Positions 8,606 to 17,650 of a stretch of DNA of 64,000 nucleotides are shown in pieces. A model generated the notes under the pieces. It saw only the letters and a list, made by a program, of their open reading frames with translations, searched no databases and had not been told where the DNA came from. This DNA is from Algorimicrobium sediminis (GTDB lineage: Bacteria; Bacteroidota; Bacteroidia; Flavobacteriales; Flavobacteriaceae). The translations under genes were made by a program, and so were the position numbers. Location of the stretch: contig NZ_JBHULS010000001.1 in the NCBI RefSeq assembly GCF_042684585.1, positions 496,001-560,000 on the forward strand, read 5' to 3'. Position 1 is the stretch's first letter. The number at the start of each line of letters is the position of its first letter.

Positions 8606-8857
8606 ATGAAAAAAGAAATCCATCCGGAAAATTATAGAGTAGTAGCGTTTAAAGATATGTCTAATGACGATGTGTTTTTAACAAAATCTACCGCACGTAC
8701 AAACGAAACTTTAGAAGTGGACGGTGTAGAGTATCCATTAGTGAAAATGGAAATTTCAAGAACATCTCATCCGTTTTACACTGGTAAATCGAAGTTAATA
8801 GATACGGCTGGTCGTATTGATAAGTTTAAGACTAAATACGCTAAATTTAAAAAATAA
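8606..8857 (+). CDS. rpmE2: 50S ribosomal protein L31, type B
   Basis: The 83-residue product MKKEIHPENYR...KYAKFKK is type B L31: it has the E-I-H-P-x-Y-R-x-V-x-F-x-D start and the C-terminal SHPFYTGK...GRIDKFKTKYAK block. The zinc-binding CxxC motif of the C+ L31 form is absent, so this is the zinc-free paralogue. The frame is open further upstream to a TTG at 8567, but that TTG is part of the promoter element TAAATTTG, so the ATG at 8606 is the start. A strong hairpin terminator follows, so it is transcribed alone. Confidence 0.95.
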   Translation: MKKEIHPENYRVVAFKDMSNDDVFLTKSTARTNETLEVDGVEYPLVKMEISRTSHPFYTGKSKLIDTAGRIDKFKTKYAKFKK

Positions 8858-8880
8858 ATTTAGTAGAAAATATATTTTAA

Positions 8881-8912
8881 AAAGCCTTTCAAAACCTGAA
8901 AGGCTTTTTTTA
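8881..8912 (+). terminator. intrinsic terminator after L31
   Basis: AAAGCCTTTCA (8881-8891) pairs with TGAAAGGCTTT (8897-8907) over an AAACC loop, and the transcript runs on into U residues. It separates L31 from the GlmU-related gene 23 bases on. Confidence 0.85.
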
Positions 8913-8934
8913 TTTTTACCAAAAAGCACCAACC

Positions 8935-10110
8935 ATGAACTACATACTTTTTGACGGCCCACATCGTAATAATTTATTACCTTTTACCTATACGCGTCCG
9001 GTAGCGGACATTCGGTTTGGAATTTTAACCATCCGTGAAAAATGGGAAACCTACTTAAATACCACCACAACTACGGTAACAGAAGATTATCTGGCCGATA
9101 AATACCCCATGGTGGAACTGGAGGCTAATATTATGATAAATGCTTCCTATACGCCAAACGAAACGCTGGTAAACATGATTTCTAATTTAACAGAAAATCA
9201 GGCTATTTTTGTGGGAGAAGACCTTGTTGCGTTTTATACTAATGAATGGCAAGAAGCCATAAATTTCGACAATTATGAGGCTATAGAATATACAGGCGCT
9301 GTGTTAAAAATTGAAAACACATGGGATATTTTTGCGCAAAACGGAGCAGCTATTCAAGCGGATTTCGATTTACTTACGGCCAATCAGCAGTCTGAACCTA
9401 TTCCAGAAAGTGTTAATACTATAAATTCAGAGGCTATTTTTATAGCTCCTGGTGCTAAATTAGCTTATGTAACCCTAAATGCTACCAATGGTCCTATTTA
9501 TATTGGTCCCGATGCGGAGATTATGGAAGGCAGCGTAATTCGTGGGCCATTTGCGTTGTGCAATAATGCCACTGTAAAAATGGCTGCAAAAATTTACGGC
9601 CCTACAACTATTGGTCCCTTTAGTAAAGTAGGTGGCGAGGTTAATAATTGCGTTATTTTTGGTTATACAAACAAAGGACACGATGGGTTTTTAGGAAATT
9701 CGGTGCTGGGCGAGTGGTGTAATTTGGGAGCAGACACCAATAACTCCAATTTAAAAAATAATTACGCAGAAGTGAGGCTTTGGGATTACCAAACGGAACG
9801 CTTTGCCAAAACAGGGTTACAGTTTTGCGGATTAATGATGGGCGACCATAGTAAATGTGGAATCAATACCATGTTCAATACGGGTACTGTTGTGGGAGTT
9901 AGTGCTAATATTTTTGGTAGTGGTTTTCCAAGAAATTTTGTACCAAGTTTTTCTTGGGGTGGCAGTAATGGTTTTACTACCTATTTAACTGATAAAGCTT
10001 TTGAAGTAGCGCAAGTTGTTATGTCCAGACGTGATGTAACTTTTACCGAACAAGATGCTGCAATTTTAGAGCACGTTTTTGAGGACACCAAAAAATTTAG
10101 ACGCTCATAA
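8935..10110 (+). CDS. GlmU-related sugar-1-phosphate nucleotidyltransferase/acyltransferase, Bacteroidota type
   Basis: The 391-residue protein begins MNYILFDGPHRNNLLPFTYT with TRPVADIRFG soon after, the hallmark of the Bacteroidota GlmU-related family (TIGR03991). The N-terminal half (1-about 150) is a divergent nucleotidyltransferase-like domain. From about residue 160 a left-handed beta-helix of hexapeptide repeats follows (IYIGPDAEIMEGSVIRGPF, then KIYGPTTIGPFSKVGGEV). The proposed role is making UDP-GlcNAc for peptidoglycan and envelope glycans, replacing classical GlmU. The classical GlmU N-terminal LAAGxGTRM loop is not present, so activity of the first domain is not proven by sequence. 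Acyltransferase loop residues H and N (YTNKGHDGFLG, WCNLGADTNNSN) are visible. Confidence 0.85.
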   Translation: MNYILFDGPHRNNLLPFTYTRPVADIRFGILTIREKWETYLNTTTTTVTEDYLADKYPMVELEANIMINASYTPNETLVNMISNLTENQAIFVGEDLVAFYTNEWQEAINFDNYEAIEYTGAVLKIENTWDIFAQNGAAIQADFDLLTANQQSEPIPESVNTINSEAIFIAPGAKLAYVTLNATNGPIYIGPDAEIMEGSVIRGPFALCNNATVKMAAKIYGPTTIGPFSKVGGEVNNCVIFGYTNKGHDGFLGNSVLGEWCNLGADTNNSNLKNNYAEVRLWDYQTERFAKTGLQFCGLMMGDHSKCGINTMFNTGTVVGVSANIFGSGFPRNFVPSFSWGGSNGFTTYLTDKAFEVAQVVMSRRDVTFTEQDAAILEHVFEDTKKFRRS

Positions 10111-10456
10111 CCTGATAGGTATATAGGATACAAATTTTGTTTTTTGGCGTGTCTCGTAAAAACATAATTGTTAGTTTTAAATAGGATACAGGTTACTCGG
10201 GTATTGAACTTGTTTTGTTTACAGTACCAACCTTTTGTCTGATTTTTTTGCACTAGTAGTAAGTCGTAGCACGTTTCCAAGAAGCTGGTGTTTAAAACGT
10301 AACTAACAGTTGTATTATTAATTTTAAGTCCTAATTAAAACTATCCGTTTTTTTGTAAAATAAGGCTAGGTACAAACCAAATTTGGTAAGTATCTGGCGG
10401 GCTATGAGGTAATACAGTCTGCTGTTATTACCCGATGATTAAGATCCAGCTTTGCT
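10111..10456. other. intergenic region, one hairpin, no gene seen
   Basis: This 346-base stretch lies between the converging GlmU-related and oligopeptide-binding genes. The only structure I see is an inverted repeat GGTAATACAG (10408-10417) / CTG-T-TATTACC (10422-10432), a 10-pair stem with one bulge and no T run. No coding frame or promoter is convincing. Confidence 0.6.
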
Positions 10457-12049
10457 TTAATTGTCTTTTTTAACCCGTTTTAGGTTTAATAAGTTAGTAG
10501 GATTAATACCCAATCCCAACACATTTTTTCGTGTAAATCTAACCACTTCGTCATAAAATAGAGGTACAACTGGTGCGGTAGCCATTATTAAGCTATCCAT
10601 TTTTGTATACAGCGCTTCCCTTTTATGGGTATTGGTTTCGGTAAAAGCTTGTGTATACCAAGCATCAAACTGTTGGTTGCTAAAATGGGTGTAATTAGGC
10701 CCGTTTGGAGCCCAATTTTTACTGTAGTAAAGCGATAAATAATTTTCGGCATCCGGATAATCGGCCACCCAGCTGGCACGAAACATATCCAGTTTGCCAT
10801 TGGCTTTGGCGTCTTTTAAGCTAGAAGCGGGAATAACATTTATAGCTACTTGTAACCCTGTTTTTTGCAGTTCGCGCTGTATGTATTCACAAAAGCTTAA
10901 ATAATTACTAGTAGTGGTTATGGTAATTTTAGGCGTGCTAATACCTGTTTCTACTATAAATTGGTTAACCAGTTGTTTCGCCTTTTCTGGGTTATAAGTA
11001 TATCCAGAGGCTTCGCTAAACCCTGGTAATCCTTTGGGGATAAAACCACCGTGCGCAGGAATGCCCACGCCGTTACTTAGGTAAAGCATCATTTTTTTTC
11101 TATCGAAGCCGTAGTTAACTGCTTTTCTAATGTATTCCGACTGTATTTCTGGTAGTTCCGATGGCATGAAAAAGGCTAAATACTCTGTGTTTAAATACGG
11201 TCCTCGTATCATGTTTACTTCCGAAGCGTATTTGTTGCGTAATTGGCCGTTGGCTGTTAATAGTTCATCTTTGTAGGAGGCGTCTAAACCAGAAACATAA
11301 TCTAGATTACCTTGTGCAAATTGTAAAAATTCGCTTTGCTTATCGGGAAGAAAGGTAATAGCAACCGCTTCTAAATATGGAAGTTTATTACCGTTTTCAT
11401 CCTGTTCAAAATAACGGTTGTTTTTTCTAAACACCAGTTTTAAATTCTCTTCCCAACGTTTAAACCTAAATGGACCAGTGCCAATAGGGTGCGATCGGAA
11501 ATTGCTGCCGTAGTGCGCTACAATTTCTGGTGGTACTACCGAACAATATTTCATGGTTAACAAACCCAAAAACCCAGGAAAGGGCTGTTTAAGTTTTATT
11601 TCGAAAACCGAATCGTTAATAGCTTGAAAGGAAGCCACTTTGTTTAGAACCCAACTACCTGGAGAGGCTATTTTTTTATCTAACAAGCGATTAAAGCTAT
11701 ATTCAAAATCGCTGGCTTTTACAGTTCTTGTGGAGTCTGGTCCAAATAGCACATGTTTATGAAAATAAACATCGTTTCGCAAGTTGAATGTATAGGTTTT
11801 GGCACTATCGGAAACATGCCAATTTTTGGCAATGCTAGGAATAACTTTTAGGCTATCGTCCATTTCAACCAAACCGTTAAACAGCTGATTGGTAGCCCAA
11901 ATATCTGCTAAATCTTTCGAGAAGGCAGGATCTAAAGAACTAATATTTTTATGTTCGTTATACCTAAAAACATTTGGTAAGGTCTGTTCGTTTTGTAAAC
12001 AGCTTGAACAAGTTAGAAATATTAGAACATATATTGATTTAAAAGTCAT
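10457..12049 (-). CDS. oligopeptide/dipeptide ABC transporter substrate-binding lipoprotein (SBP family 5)
   Basis: The 530-residue protein has a lipoprotein signal peptide (Cys14 or Cys17 in FLTCSSC) followed by a full family 5 binding fold. Typical blocks are NEHKNISSLDPAF near residue 30, LVEMDDSLKVIPSIAKNWHVSD near 65, the Y-x-F-x-L-R-x-x-V-x-F-H block near 100, GTGPFRFKRW near 195, and AVNYGFDRKKM near 310. It would bind peptides at the membrane for an OppBC/DppBC-type permease, but no permease or ATPase genes are adjacent. Solitary OppA-like lipoproteins are common in Bacteroidota; some work with distant permeases. Confidence 0.85.
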   Translation of the reverse strand: MTFKSIYVLIFLTCSSCLQNEQTLPNVFRYNEHKNISSLDPAFSKDLADIWATNQLFNGLVEMDDSLKVIPSIAKNWHVSDSAKTYTFNLRNDVYFHKHVLFGPDSTRTVKASDFEYSFNRLLDKKIASPGSWVLNKVASFQAINDSVFEIKLKQPFPGFLGLLTMKYCSVVPPEIVAHYGSNFRSHPIGTGPFRFKRWEENLKLVFRKNNRYFEQDENGNKLPYLEAVAITFLPDKQSEFLQFAQGNLDYVSGLDASYKDELLTANGQLRNKYASEVNMIRGPYLNTEYLAFFMPSELPEIQSEYIRKAVNYGFDRKKMMLYLSNGVGIPAHGGFIPKGLPGFSEASGYTYNPEKAKQLVNQFIVETGISTPKITITTTSNYLSFCEYIQRELQKTGLQVAINVIPASSLKDAKANGKLDMFRASWVADYPDAENYLSLYYSKNWAPNGPNYTHFSNQQFDAWYTQAFTETNTHKREALYTKMDSLIMATAPVVPLFYDEVVRFTRKNVLGLGINPTNLLNLKRVKKDN

Positions 12050-12104
12050 TTTGTTTCAAAAGTTTTACTACATTTATATTAACCAATAATAAATTTTTAA
12101 AATT

Positions 12105-12923
12105 ATGAAAAAAAATTACATTCTATTACTTCTTATTGCCACATTTGCCTGGACAAGTCAGGGGCAAATTACTTTAACACAAAATACTGATAACGTTATT
12201 ACCGCAACAAACAGTGTGGCCTGCCCAGGCGGAAATAATCAGCAAGCCAGATTGTTTAACTTATCAAATTTTGGTATTACTTCAGGTTTTGAATTAACAA
12301 GCGGCGAGATAGGGGTTCAATCTGTTTCTGGTACTTTTGATGTAACTGTAAAAGTATACGACAGTAACGCTAATTTTCCTACGGGATATCCTGGTACATT
12401 GTTAGGAAGCCAAGTTGTAACTATTCCTTTAGGTTCAGATGAAACAATTGTTAATTATACGTTCTCACCGGCAATTACAATTCCATCTACATCTACTCAT
12501 ATTTTGATTGAAGTGGAACAAACGGACACGACATCATGGTTTATTGGCGGTACAGCGGCCGATACAGCAACTCCTTATCTTAAAAGTGCTTCCTGTTCAA
12601 TAGCGGATTATACCACACCTGCCGCTTTAGGTTTTCCAGATGCTCATTATTACATTACTGCTACAGGAAATTTGTTAGGGGTTGAAGACTTTAATTTAGA
12701 CAATATGTCCATAAGTCCTAATCCTGTAAACGATGTTTTAAATATCCAATTGCACCAGTCAATACAGGTAGAGAAAGCTAAATTATACACTGTAACAGGT
12801 CAAGTTGTGCTACAAGCCGAAAACACCAGAAAATTAGATCTATCAAATTTAAATTCTGGTATTTATTTGTTGAAAGTAGAAACTGACAAAGGTATTGTTG
12901 CTAGAAAAATTATTAAAAATTAA
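12105..12923 (+). CDS. secreted protein with type IX secretion C-terminal sorting domain
   Basis: The 272-residue precursor has a Sec signal peptide (cleavage after about residue 20, SQG-Q) and a type A T9SS sorting domain over the last 75 residues: SISPNPVNDVLNIQL, then KLYTVTGQVV and LNSGIYLLKVETDKG ending VARKIIKN. The middle part (about 21-190) looks like a jelly-roll-like beta-rich domain (FDVTVKVYDSN, PAITIPSTSTHILIEVEQ) without catalytic motifs. It should be exported over the outer membrane, cleaved and attached or released. Its role is unknown; binding or adhesion are possible. A strong terminator follows, so it is monocistronic. Confidence 0.85.
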   Translation: MKKNYILLLLIATFAWTSQGQITLTQNTDNVITATNSVACPGGNNQQARLFNLSNFGITSGFELTSGEIGVQSVSGTFDVTVKVYDSNANFPTGYPGTLLGSQVVTIPLGSDETIVNYTFSPAITIPSTSTHILIEVEQTDTTSWFIGGTAADTATPYLKSASCSIADYTTPAALGFPDAHYYITATGNLLGVEDFNLDNMSISPNPVNDVLNIQLHQSIQVEKAKLYTVTGQVVLQAENTRKLDLSNLNSGIYLLKVETDKGIVARKIIKN

Positions 12924-12950
12924 GCGGTTTAATTCGTTTCAGAGACTTTT

Positions 12951-12991
12951 AAAAAAGAGCGTCTTATTTGCTTAAGACGCTCTTTTTTTTT
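12951..12991 (+). terminator. intrinsic terminator after the T9SS cargo gene
   Basis: GAGCGTCTTA (12957-12966) pairs with TAAGACGCTC (12973-12982) and is followed by nine T. An A run precedes it, so it could also act on the other strand. Confidence 0.85.
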
Positions 12992-13137
12992 GCTGCTATC
13001 TGTTCTTTAAAGAGTTAATTTTTAATTGCATGTAGCGTTATTTTCTGTTATTCGTGTTGTGTGGAAATAATGTAAAATTTGTATGTTTTTTAAATTATGG
13101 TACTTAAAGCTAATAAGCACTCGGCAACTTAAAAAAC

Positions 13138-13170
13138 AAAAGGCGTACTTTTTACAGTACGCCTTTTTTT
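13138..13170. terminator. bidirectional terminator
   Basis: GGCGTAC (13142-13148) pairs with GTACGCC (13157-13163), flanked by A residues on the left and T residues on the right. On the minus strand it ends transcription of the gene at 13492-13196. Confidence 0.75.
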
Positions 13171-13195
13171 GTTTTTCATACCAATTTAAAGGTAC

Positions 13196-13492
13196 TTAAA
13201 TGCGTACACCAACTGGCAGCATATTTTTATACTGTCTGTTTTTGCGCATAAACTTGGCAATTTCCGGACTCGTTGGCACAATACTTAAATTACGATCTTC
13301 AATATGTTTAAAAACCAATGTAATAAAATCGTTTTTAAGCGATTCCGAAAAAACATCTTCAGGAATAACGAGTTTGGTTAAAAATATTTTACGTTCCTGA
13401 AGCGAATATTCAATTTTAGCAAGCTGCTGGTCTACTTTTAGCTCAAATTGACGTAAAAAATCGTTGTCAATGAGGCTTTGTTCATCTATCAT
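13196..13492 (-). CDS. YjdJ-type small GNAT-fold protein with degenerate acetyl-CoA loop
   Basis: The 98-residue protein aligns end to end with the short YjdJ-like GNAT acetyltransferase family (QFELKVDQQLAKIEYSLQE, then a V-I-P-E-E/D-type strand, and a C-terminal I-V-P-x-x-P-x-x-x-x-F-x-R/K block). In the family, the stretch after the V-P-E segment carries the R/Q-G-x-G-I-G/A loop that holds the CoA pyrophosphate. Here that stretch reads FSESLKNDF, with no glycine. The protein probably keeps the fold but may not be an acetyltransferase. It is monocistronic, with a bidirectional terminator downstream. Confidence 0.65.
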   Translation of the reverse strand: MIDEQSLIDNDFLRQFELKVDQQLAKIEYSLQERKIFLTKLVIPEDVFSESLKNDFITLVFKHIEDRNLSIVPTSPEIAKFMRKNRQYKNMLPVGVRI

Positions 13493-13608
13493 AATATTCT
13501 TATTTTAAACACTAATTTTATAGGAAGTACACACTATTTTTCAATAGTTTTGTACACAAATTTACGAAAAAAAATAGTATTAAACAGGCTTCAGGTATTT
13601 AATAGCTT

Positions 13609-14289
13609 ATGAATCAAGATATAATACATGTTTATTGTATGCCAGGATTGGCCGCAAACCCTACCATTTTTGAACACATAAAACTACCTAAAAGCCAATT
13701 TAAAATACATTGGCTGGAATGGCTTATTCCTAATAAAACCGACACGCTTTCTAGCTACGCCAAGCGCTTGGCAGCATCTATAACCGAAGCTAATGTGGTA
13801 TTAATTGGGGTGTCGTTTGGTGGTGTAGTTGTTCAGGAAATGAGCAAATTTATTTCGGTAAAACGGCTCATTATTATTTCAAGCTTAAAAACAGCAAGCG
13901 AGAAACCTACCAGCATGAAAATTATGCGCGCAACAAAGGCGTATGCATTTTTGCCAACCGCGTTGGTAGGTAAGCTAGATATGCTTTCCAAATTTGCGGT
14001 AAACCAAAAAGTAGCGCAACGCATAGAATTGTATAAAAAATACTTATCTGTAACGGACAAGCGTTACCTAAAGTGGGCCATAAAACAAATGGTTTGTTGG
14101 CAGCAAGAAACGGCCTTGCCCAACTTAATTCATATTCACGGAACTTTGGACCATATTTTTCCTTACGAGCGCATAAATGGCTGCATAACAGTTGAAAATG
14201 GCACTCACATCATGATTTTAAATAAATACCGTTGGTTTAATAAACATTTACCACAACTTATTTTAGAAGGAAGCATCGCCGGGCATTAA
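13609..14289 (+). CDS. alpha/beta hydrolase
   Basis: This 226-residue protein shows a compact alpha/beta-hydrolase fold. The nucleophile elbow is GVSFGG (Ser about residue 69), the acid is the Asp in HGTLDHIFPY near residue 183, and the His is in NGTHIMI near residue 204. The start VYCMPGLAANPTIFEHI corresponds to the oxyanion-hole strand, with MPGLA in place of HG. No signal peptide is seen, so it is cytosolic. Substrate is unknown. It precedes a lytic transglycosylase and a cardiolipin synthase on the same strand and may be cotranscribed with them (34 and 0 base gaps). Confidence 0.75.
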   Translation: MNQDIIHVYCMPGLAANPTIFEHIKLPKSQFKIHWLEWLIPNKTDTLSSYAKRLAASITEANVVLIGVSFGGVVVQEMSKFISVKRLIIISSLKTASEKPTSMKIMRATKAYAFLPTALVGKLDMLSKFAVNQKVAQRIELYKKYLSVTDKRYLKWAIKQMVCWQQETALPNLIHIHGTLDHIFPYERINGCITVENGTHIMILNKYRWFNKHLPQLILEGSIAGH

Positions 14290-14323
14290 TATTTTTCATA
14301 ACTTTAAGAAAAAACCAATAACA

Positions 14324-15253
14324 ATGAAATTGATAAAAAAAGGGCTAATTTTAGTTGGATTGTTAAGTTTAACCCTGCTTTTTGTGTTTGCTAAACAAGA
14401 CGCAAATACCGATACCAACTTTGAAAAGCAACTAATAAACGATTATAATGTGTACGCCTTACAAATGCCCATTAATTTGGACTTTGCAGGGGAACCTGTT
14501 CCGCTAAACAACCCGGATATTTACGAGCGTATGGATAGGGAGCTGCTGGTTAATACATACTGGCAGTCTAATGGCTTGCTTATGTTTAAACGGGCCAAAA
14601 AATATTTTCCAGTAATAGAACCTATCTTAGCCAAACATGGCGTTCCAGACGATTTCAAATACTTGGCCGTTATAGAAAGTGGTTTAACCAACGCTGTTTC
14701 CCCGGCAGGAGCCAGAGGTGTATGGCAAATTATGCCAGCAACGGCGCGCGAATACGGTTTGGAAGTAAACGATAATGTAGATGAGCGTTACCATTTAGAA
14801 ATGGCCACAGAAGTGGCTTGCGAGTATTTAAAAAAATCGAAAGAAAAATTTGGTTCCTGGACGCTAGCCGCTGCCGCATATAATGCCGGAATGGCTGGTA
14901 TTTCCAGACGTTTGGAGGAGCAAAACGTTACCGATTATTACGATCTGTTATTAAATGAAGAAACAGGCCGATACATGTTTCGTATTGTTGCTTTAAAAGA
15001 AATTTTAAGCAATCCTACGCGTTATGGTTTTAATTTTAGAGACAAAGATTTGTATAAACCGGTGCCTACATATCAAGTTGCTGTGGATACAGCTGTAACG
15101 GATTTCACCGCTTTTTCAGAAACCTTTAATATTAACTATAAAATATTAAAAATTCACAATCCGTGGCTGCGTGAACCATTTTTGAATAATAAATCTAGAA
15201 AATTATACCAAATCGCCATACCAGAGGCTGGTTATTATGATACCAAACCATAA
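14324..15253 (+). CDS. membrane-associated lytic murein transglycosylase (SLT domain, MltD-like)
   Basis: The 309-residue protein has an N-terminal signal/anchor (about residues 6-24) and a family 1 lytic transglycosylase domain at about 95-230. The catalytic Glu lies in YLAVIESGLTNAVSP (about residue 111), followed by GARGVWQIMPATAREYG and the AAAAYNAG motif near 188. It cleaves peptidoglycan glycan strands to anhydromuropeptides. MltD relatives carry C-terminal LysM repeats; this one ends after about 80 further residues without a recognisable LysM. The stop codon abuts the cardiolipin synthase start, so the two are translationally close. Confidence 0.88.
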   Translation: MKLIKKGLILVGLLSLTLLFVFAKQDANTDTNFEKQLINDYNVYALQMPINLDFAGEPVPLNNPDIYERMDRELLVNTYWQSNGLLMFKRAKKYFPVIEPILAKHGVPDDFKYLAVIESGLTNAVSPAGARGVWQIMPATAREYGLEVNDNVDERYHLEMATEVACEYLKKSKEKFGSWTLAAAAYNAGMAGISRRLEEQNVTDYYDLLLNEETGRYMFRIVALKEILSNPTRYGFNFRDKDLYKPVPTYQVAVDTAVTDFTAFSETFNINYKILKIHNPWLREPFLNNKSRKLYQIAIPEAGYYDTKP

Positions 15254-16708
15254 ATGATGGCGCTGGTTAAAGATAATATCTGGATCATCCTAATTGCCTT
15301 AAATTATGTCTTGGCAATTACGGCAGCAACAACCATTTTACTTAAAAATATAAATCCCACTAAAACCATTTCCTACATTCTGGTTTTAGTGGTTTTTCCT
15401 TTTTTGGGCTTACTGGTTTACTATTTTTTTGGGCAAGAATACCGCAAGAATAAAATTTTTAATAGGAAAAATATTTTAAACGAACAGATTGTCAAGAAAA
15501 TAGGTGAAGATTACACGCTAACCGCACAACAAAAACAAGAATTGAATGCCTATTTAGACGAAAAAATTAAACTGGTTGAACTACTTAAAAATAATAAAAG
15601 CACGCCCGTTACGTTACGCAATGATGTTTATATTATAAAAAATGCCAAGGAGAAATTTGAGCTGTTGTTTACCGATTTAAAACAAGCCACCAACCATATA
15701 CATTTGGAATATTATATTCTAAAAGATGACACTATTGGTACAGAGTTAATAAATATTTTATGCCAAAAAGCAAAGGAAGGCGTTAAAGTGCGATTGAGTT
15801 TTGACGATGTAGGCAGTAGTATTTCGGCCAAAACAAAAAATAAAATGACCGAAAGTGGTGTCCATTTTTTTGCCTTTATGCCCGTGTTGTTTCCGCGTTT
15901 TACGGGTAAAATGAACTACAGAAATCACCGAAAAATTGCTATTATCGACGGGAAGATAGGCTATTTAGGTGGAATAAATATATCAGATAATTATGTAAAT
16001 TATGAGCAATCAAACAGGTACTGGCGCGATACCCATGTGCGCATAAAAGGCGAGGCGTTAAAACCCCTCCAAATTCATTTTTTAATGACTTGGGATTTTG
16101 TTTCTAATGCTAGCTGTAACATCACGGAACAATTATTTCCAGATACAGAAATTGCTACCAAAAAGGCTGTTCAAATTGCAGCTAGTGGCCCCGATACAGA
16201 TTGGGCAAATATTATGGAAGCCATGTTTGTGGCTATAAATACAGCAGAAAAATATATTTATATTACAACGCCTTATTTTATTCCAAACGATGAAATAGTA
16301 ACCTCTTTACAAATTGCAGCAAAAAGTGGTGTAGATGTTAGGTTGCTAATTCCAAAGCAATCCGATTCCTGGACAGCTAAACACGCTACCAATTCGTACA
16401 TTATGCGTTTGTTGGAAGCCAAGGTAAAAGTTTATAGGTATACCAAAGGTTTTATTCATGCAAAAACCATGGTGGTAGACGATGTGTTTTGTACTATTGG
16501 TACGGCAAATTTAGATTTCCGCAGCTTTAATATAAACTTCGAAATTAATGCTTTAATTTACAATAAAGACACGAGTAAACAATTGAAAGCATTGTTTTTA
16601 GAAGACATAACAAATAGCCAGGAAATAGACATACAAGCATGGCAACAACGGTCTAAATTTACCAAAATAAAGGAATCTTATTGCCGACTGTGGTCGCCTT
16701 CACTCTAA
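15254..16708 (+). CDS. cls: cardiolipin synthase, bacterial type
   Basis: This 484-residue phospholipase D superfamily enzyme has two N-terminal membrane segments (about residues 8-30 and 35-55) and two HKD motifs. The first is HRKIAIID in NYRNHRKIAIIDGK (near residue 224) and the second HAKTMVVD in GFIHAKTMVVDD (near 402). It condenses two phosphatidylglycerols into cardiolipin and glycerol at the inner membrane. The start can be either of two in-line ATGs at 15254 and 15257 directly after the TAA of the transglycosylase gene. The gene converges on a TPR gene only one base away, with no terminator between them. Confidence 0.92.
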   Translation: MMALVKDNIWIILIALNYVLAITAATTILLKNINPTKTISYILVLVVFPFLGLLVYYFFGQEYRKNKIFNRKNILNEQIVKKIGEDYTLTAQQKQELNAYLDEKIKLVELLKNNKSTPVTLRNDVYIIKNAKEKFELLFTDLKQATNHIHLEYYILKDDTIGTELINILCQKAKEGVKVRLSFDDVGSSISAKTKNKMTESGVHFFAFMPVLFPRFTGKMNYRNHRKIAIIDGKIGYLGGINISDNYVNYEQSNRYWRDTHVRIKGEALKPLQIHFLMTWDFVSNASCNITEQLFPDTEIATKKAVQIAASGPDTDWANIMEAMFVAINTAEKYIYITTPYFIPNDEIVTSLQIAAKSGVDVRLLIPKQSDSWTAKHATNSYIMRLLEAKVKVYRYTKGFIHAKTMVVDDVFCTIGTANLDFRSFNINFEINALIYNKDTSKQLKALFLEDITNSQEIDIQAWQQRSKFTKIKESYCRLWSPSL

Positions 16709-16709
16709 T

Positions 16710-17276
16710 TTAGCGTCTTCTGCCGCGCATTTGGTTTCTGCCAAAATGTTGGTTAGGTCCTTGAGCGCGTTTCATGTTTTCTTTCATCATTTTAATCTGA
16801 TCTGTTAACATGTTACGCTTGTCAAGTTTTTGCGCTTCGCCTAACAGTAGCTTGGCTTCATTTTTTCTATTTTTAGTAAACGCAATGCCCGCTAAATTTA
16901 ATTTAGCCATGGCCAAATCATGATCCATAGATAAGCCCAAAGAAACCGCCTTTTTAAAATGTTTTTCGGCTTCATTCATATTGGATTGCGAAACCATTAT
17001 GCCATGCAGATAATAGTAATATCCTTCCTGCTTGCGCACCAAAGCACTGCTAGGGTTTTTAATTTTAGAAAGCCATTTTTTTGCACCTTCAAAATCTTGT
17101 TTTCGTAACCGTAAAAATGCTAATAGTATAAATTCGTTTTTAAAATACAGGAATATAAATACGGTAGATAGTAAAATATACATAATACCGTTTCCTATAT
17201 TGCCTTCTGTAAATTGATAAATGGCAAAGGCAATAATCCCTGCAGCAATAATTAATTTTATAATTTTATTATACAT
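16710..17276 (-). CDS. membrane protein with TPR-like repeats, unknown function
   Basis: The 188-residue protein has two N-terminal membrane segments (about residues 5-22 and 29-50), a helical part with TPR-like pairs (LRKQDFEGAKKWLSKI; EAEKHFKKAVSLG; KNRKNEAKLLLGEAQKL), and a very basic tail ending GRNQMRGRRR. I do not know a named family. Its layout suggests a cytosol-facing scaffold at the inner membrane. It is single, ending one base from the oppositely directed cardiolipin synthase gene. Confidence 0.7.
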   Translation of the reverse strand: MYNKIIKLIIAAGIIAFAIYQFTEGNIGNGIMYILLSTVFIFLYFKNEFILLAFLRLRKQDFEGAKKWLSKIKNPSSALVRKQEGYYYYLHGIMVSQSNMNEAEKHFKKAVSLGLSMDHDLAMAKLNLAGIAFTKNRKNEAKLLLGEAQKLDKRNMLTDQIKMMKENMKRAQGPNQHFGRNQMRGRRR

Positions 17277-17650
17277 AACGCGTTTTTAAGTAGTTAAAAT
17301 AACAAATGTTGTGGTGTAATAGACCAAATATGCTGCAAATATACTGTGTTACCCCGAGTTTTTGAAGTCGGTTGCCCTGTTTTTATTACAAAAAATAGCA
17401 CCGTTTGGTGATTTATGGTTTTTACAATAATGTGCAAATCCTATGACGAAGCAAGAACTAATTAACAATCAGTCAACTAGGCTGTCAAAAGCCAAGCCGT
17501 TAAAGCAATACAGCCAAGGTGCTAGTTGGTTAAAATAATTTCTAATAAGGTTTGTTTAATAAAAAAGGGTTTGTATATTTGCACGGCATTTTAGTAGTGT
17601 ATGCTAAAACTGCACCAATCCTAATTAAGAAGACTTTAAAGATATAAGTA
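17277..17650. other. intergenic region with rpmH promoter and a long inverted repeat
   Basis: The 374 bases hold the rpmH promoter (17552-17581) and, upstream of it, an inverted repeat. Its left arm is CAACTAGGCTGT (17474-17485); the right arm is split into ACAGCC (17510-17515) and TAGTTG (17523-17528) by a 7-base bulge. This could be a structured RNA or a protein-binding site. A 31-codon frame over the same bases (17443-17538) is not convincing. Confidence 0.5.
17552..17581 (+). promoter_or_regulatory. promoter TTG-N19-TATATTTG for rpmH
   Basis: TTG (17552-17554), 19 bases, then TATATTTG (17574-17581): an exact Bacteroidota promoter. It lies 69 bases before the rpmH start codon. Confidence 0.75.

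Noticed and set aside
10408..10432. Hairpin as terminator for the GlmU-related or peptide-binding gene
   Set aside because: No T run on either side and 300 bases from the GlmU-related stop.
17443..17538. 31-codon frame MTKQELINNQ... upstream of rpmH
   Set aside because: Low-complexity polar product, overlaps a long inverted repeat, and lies just before the promoter of rpmH.
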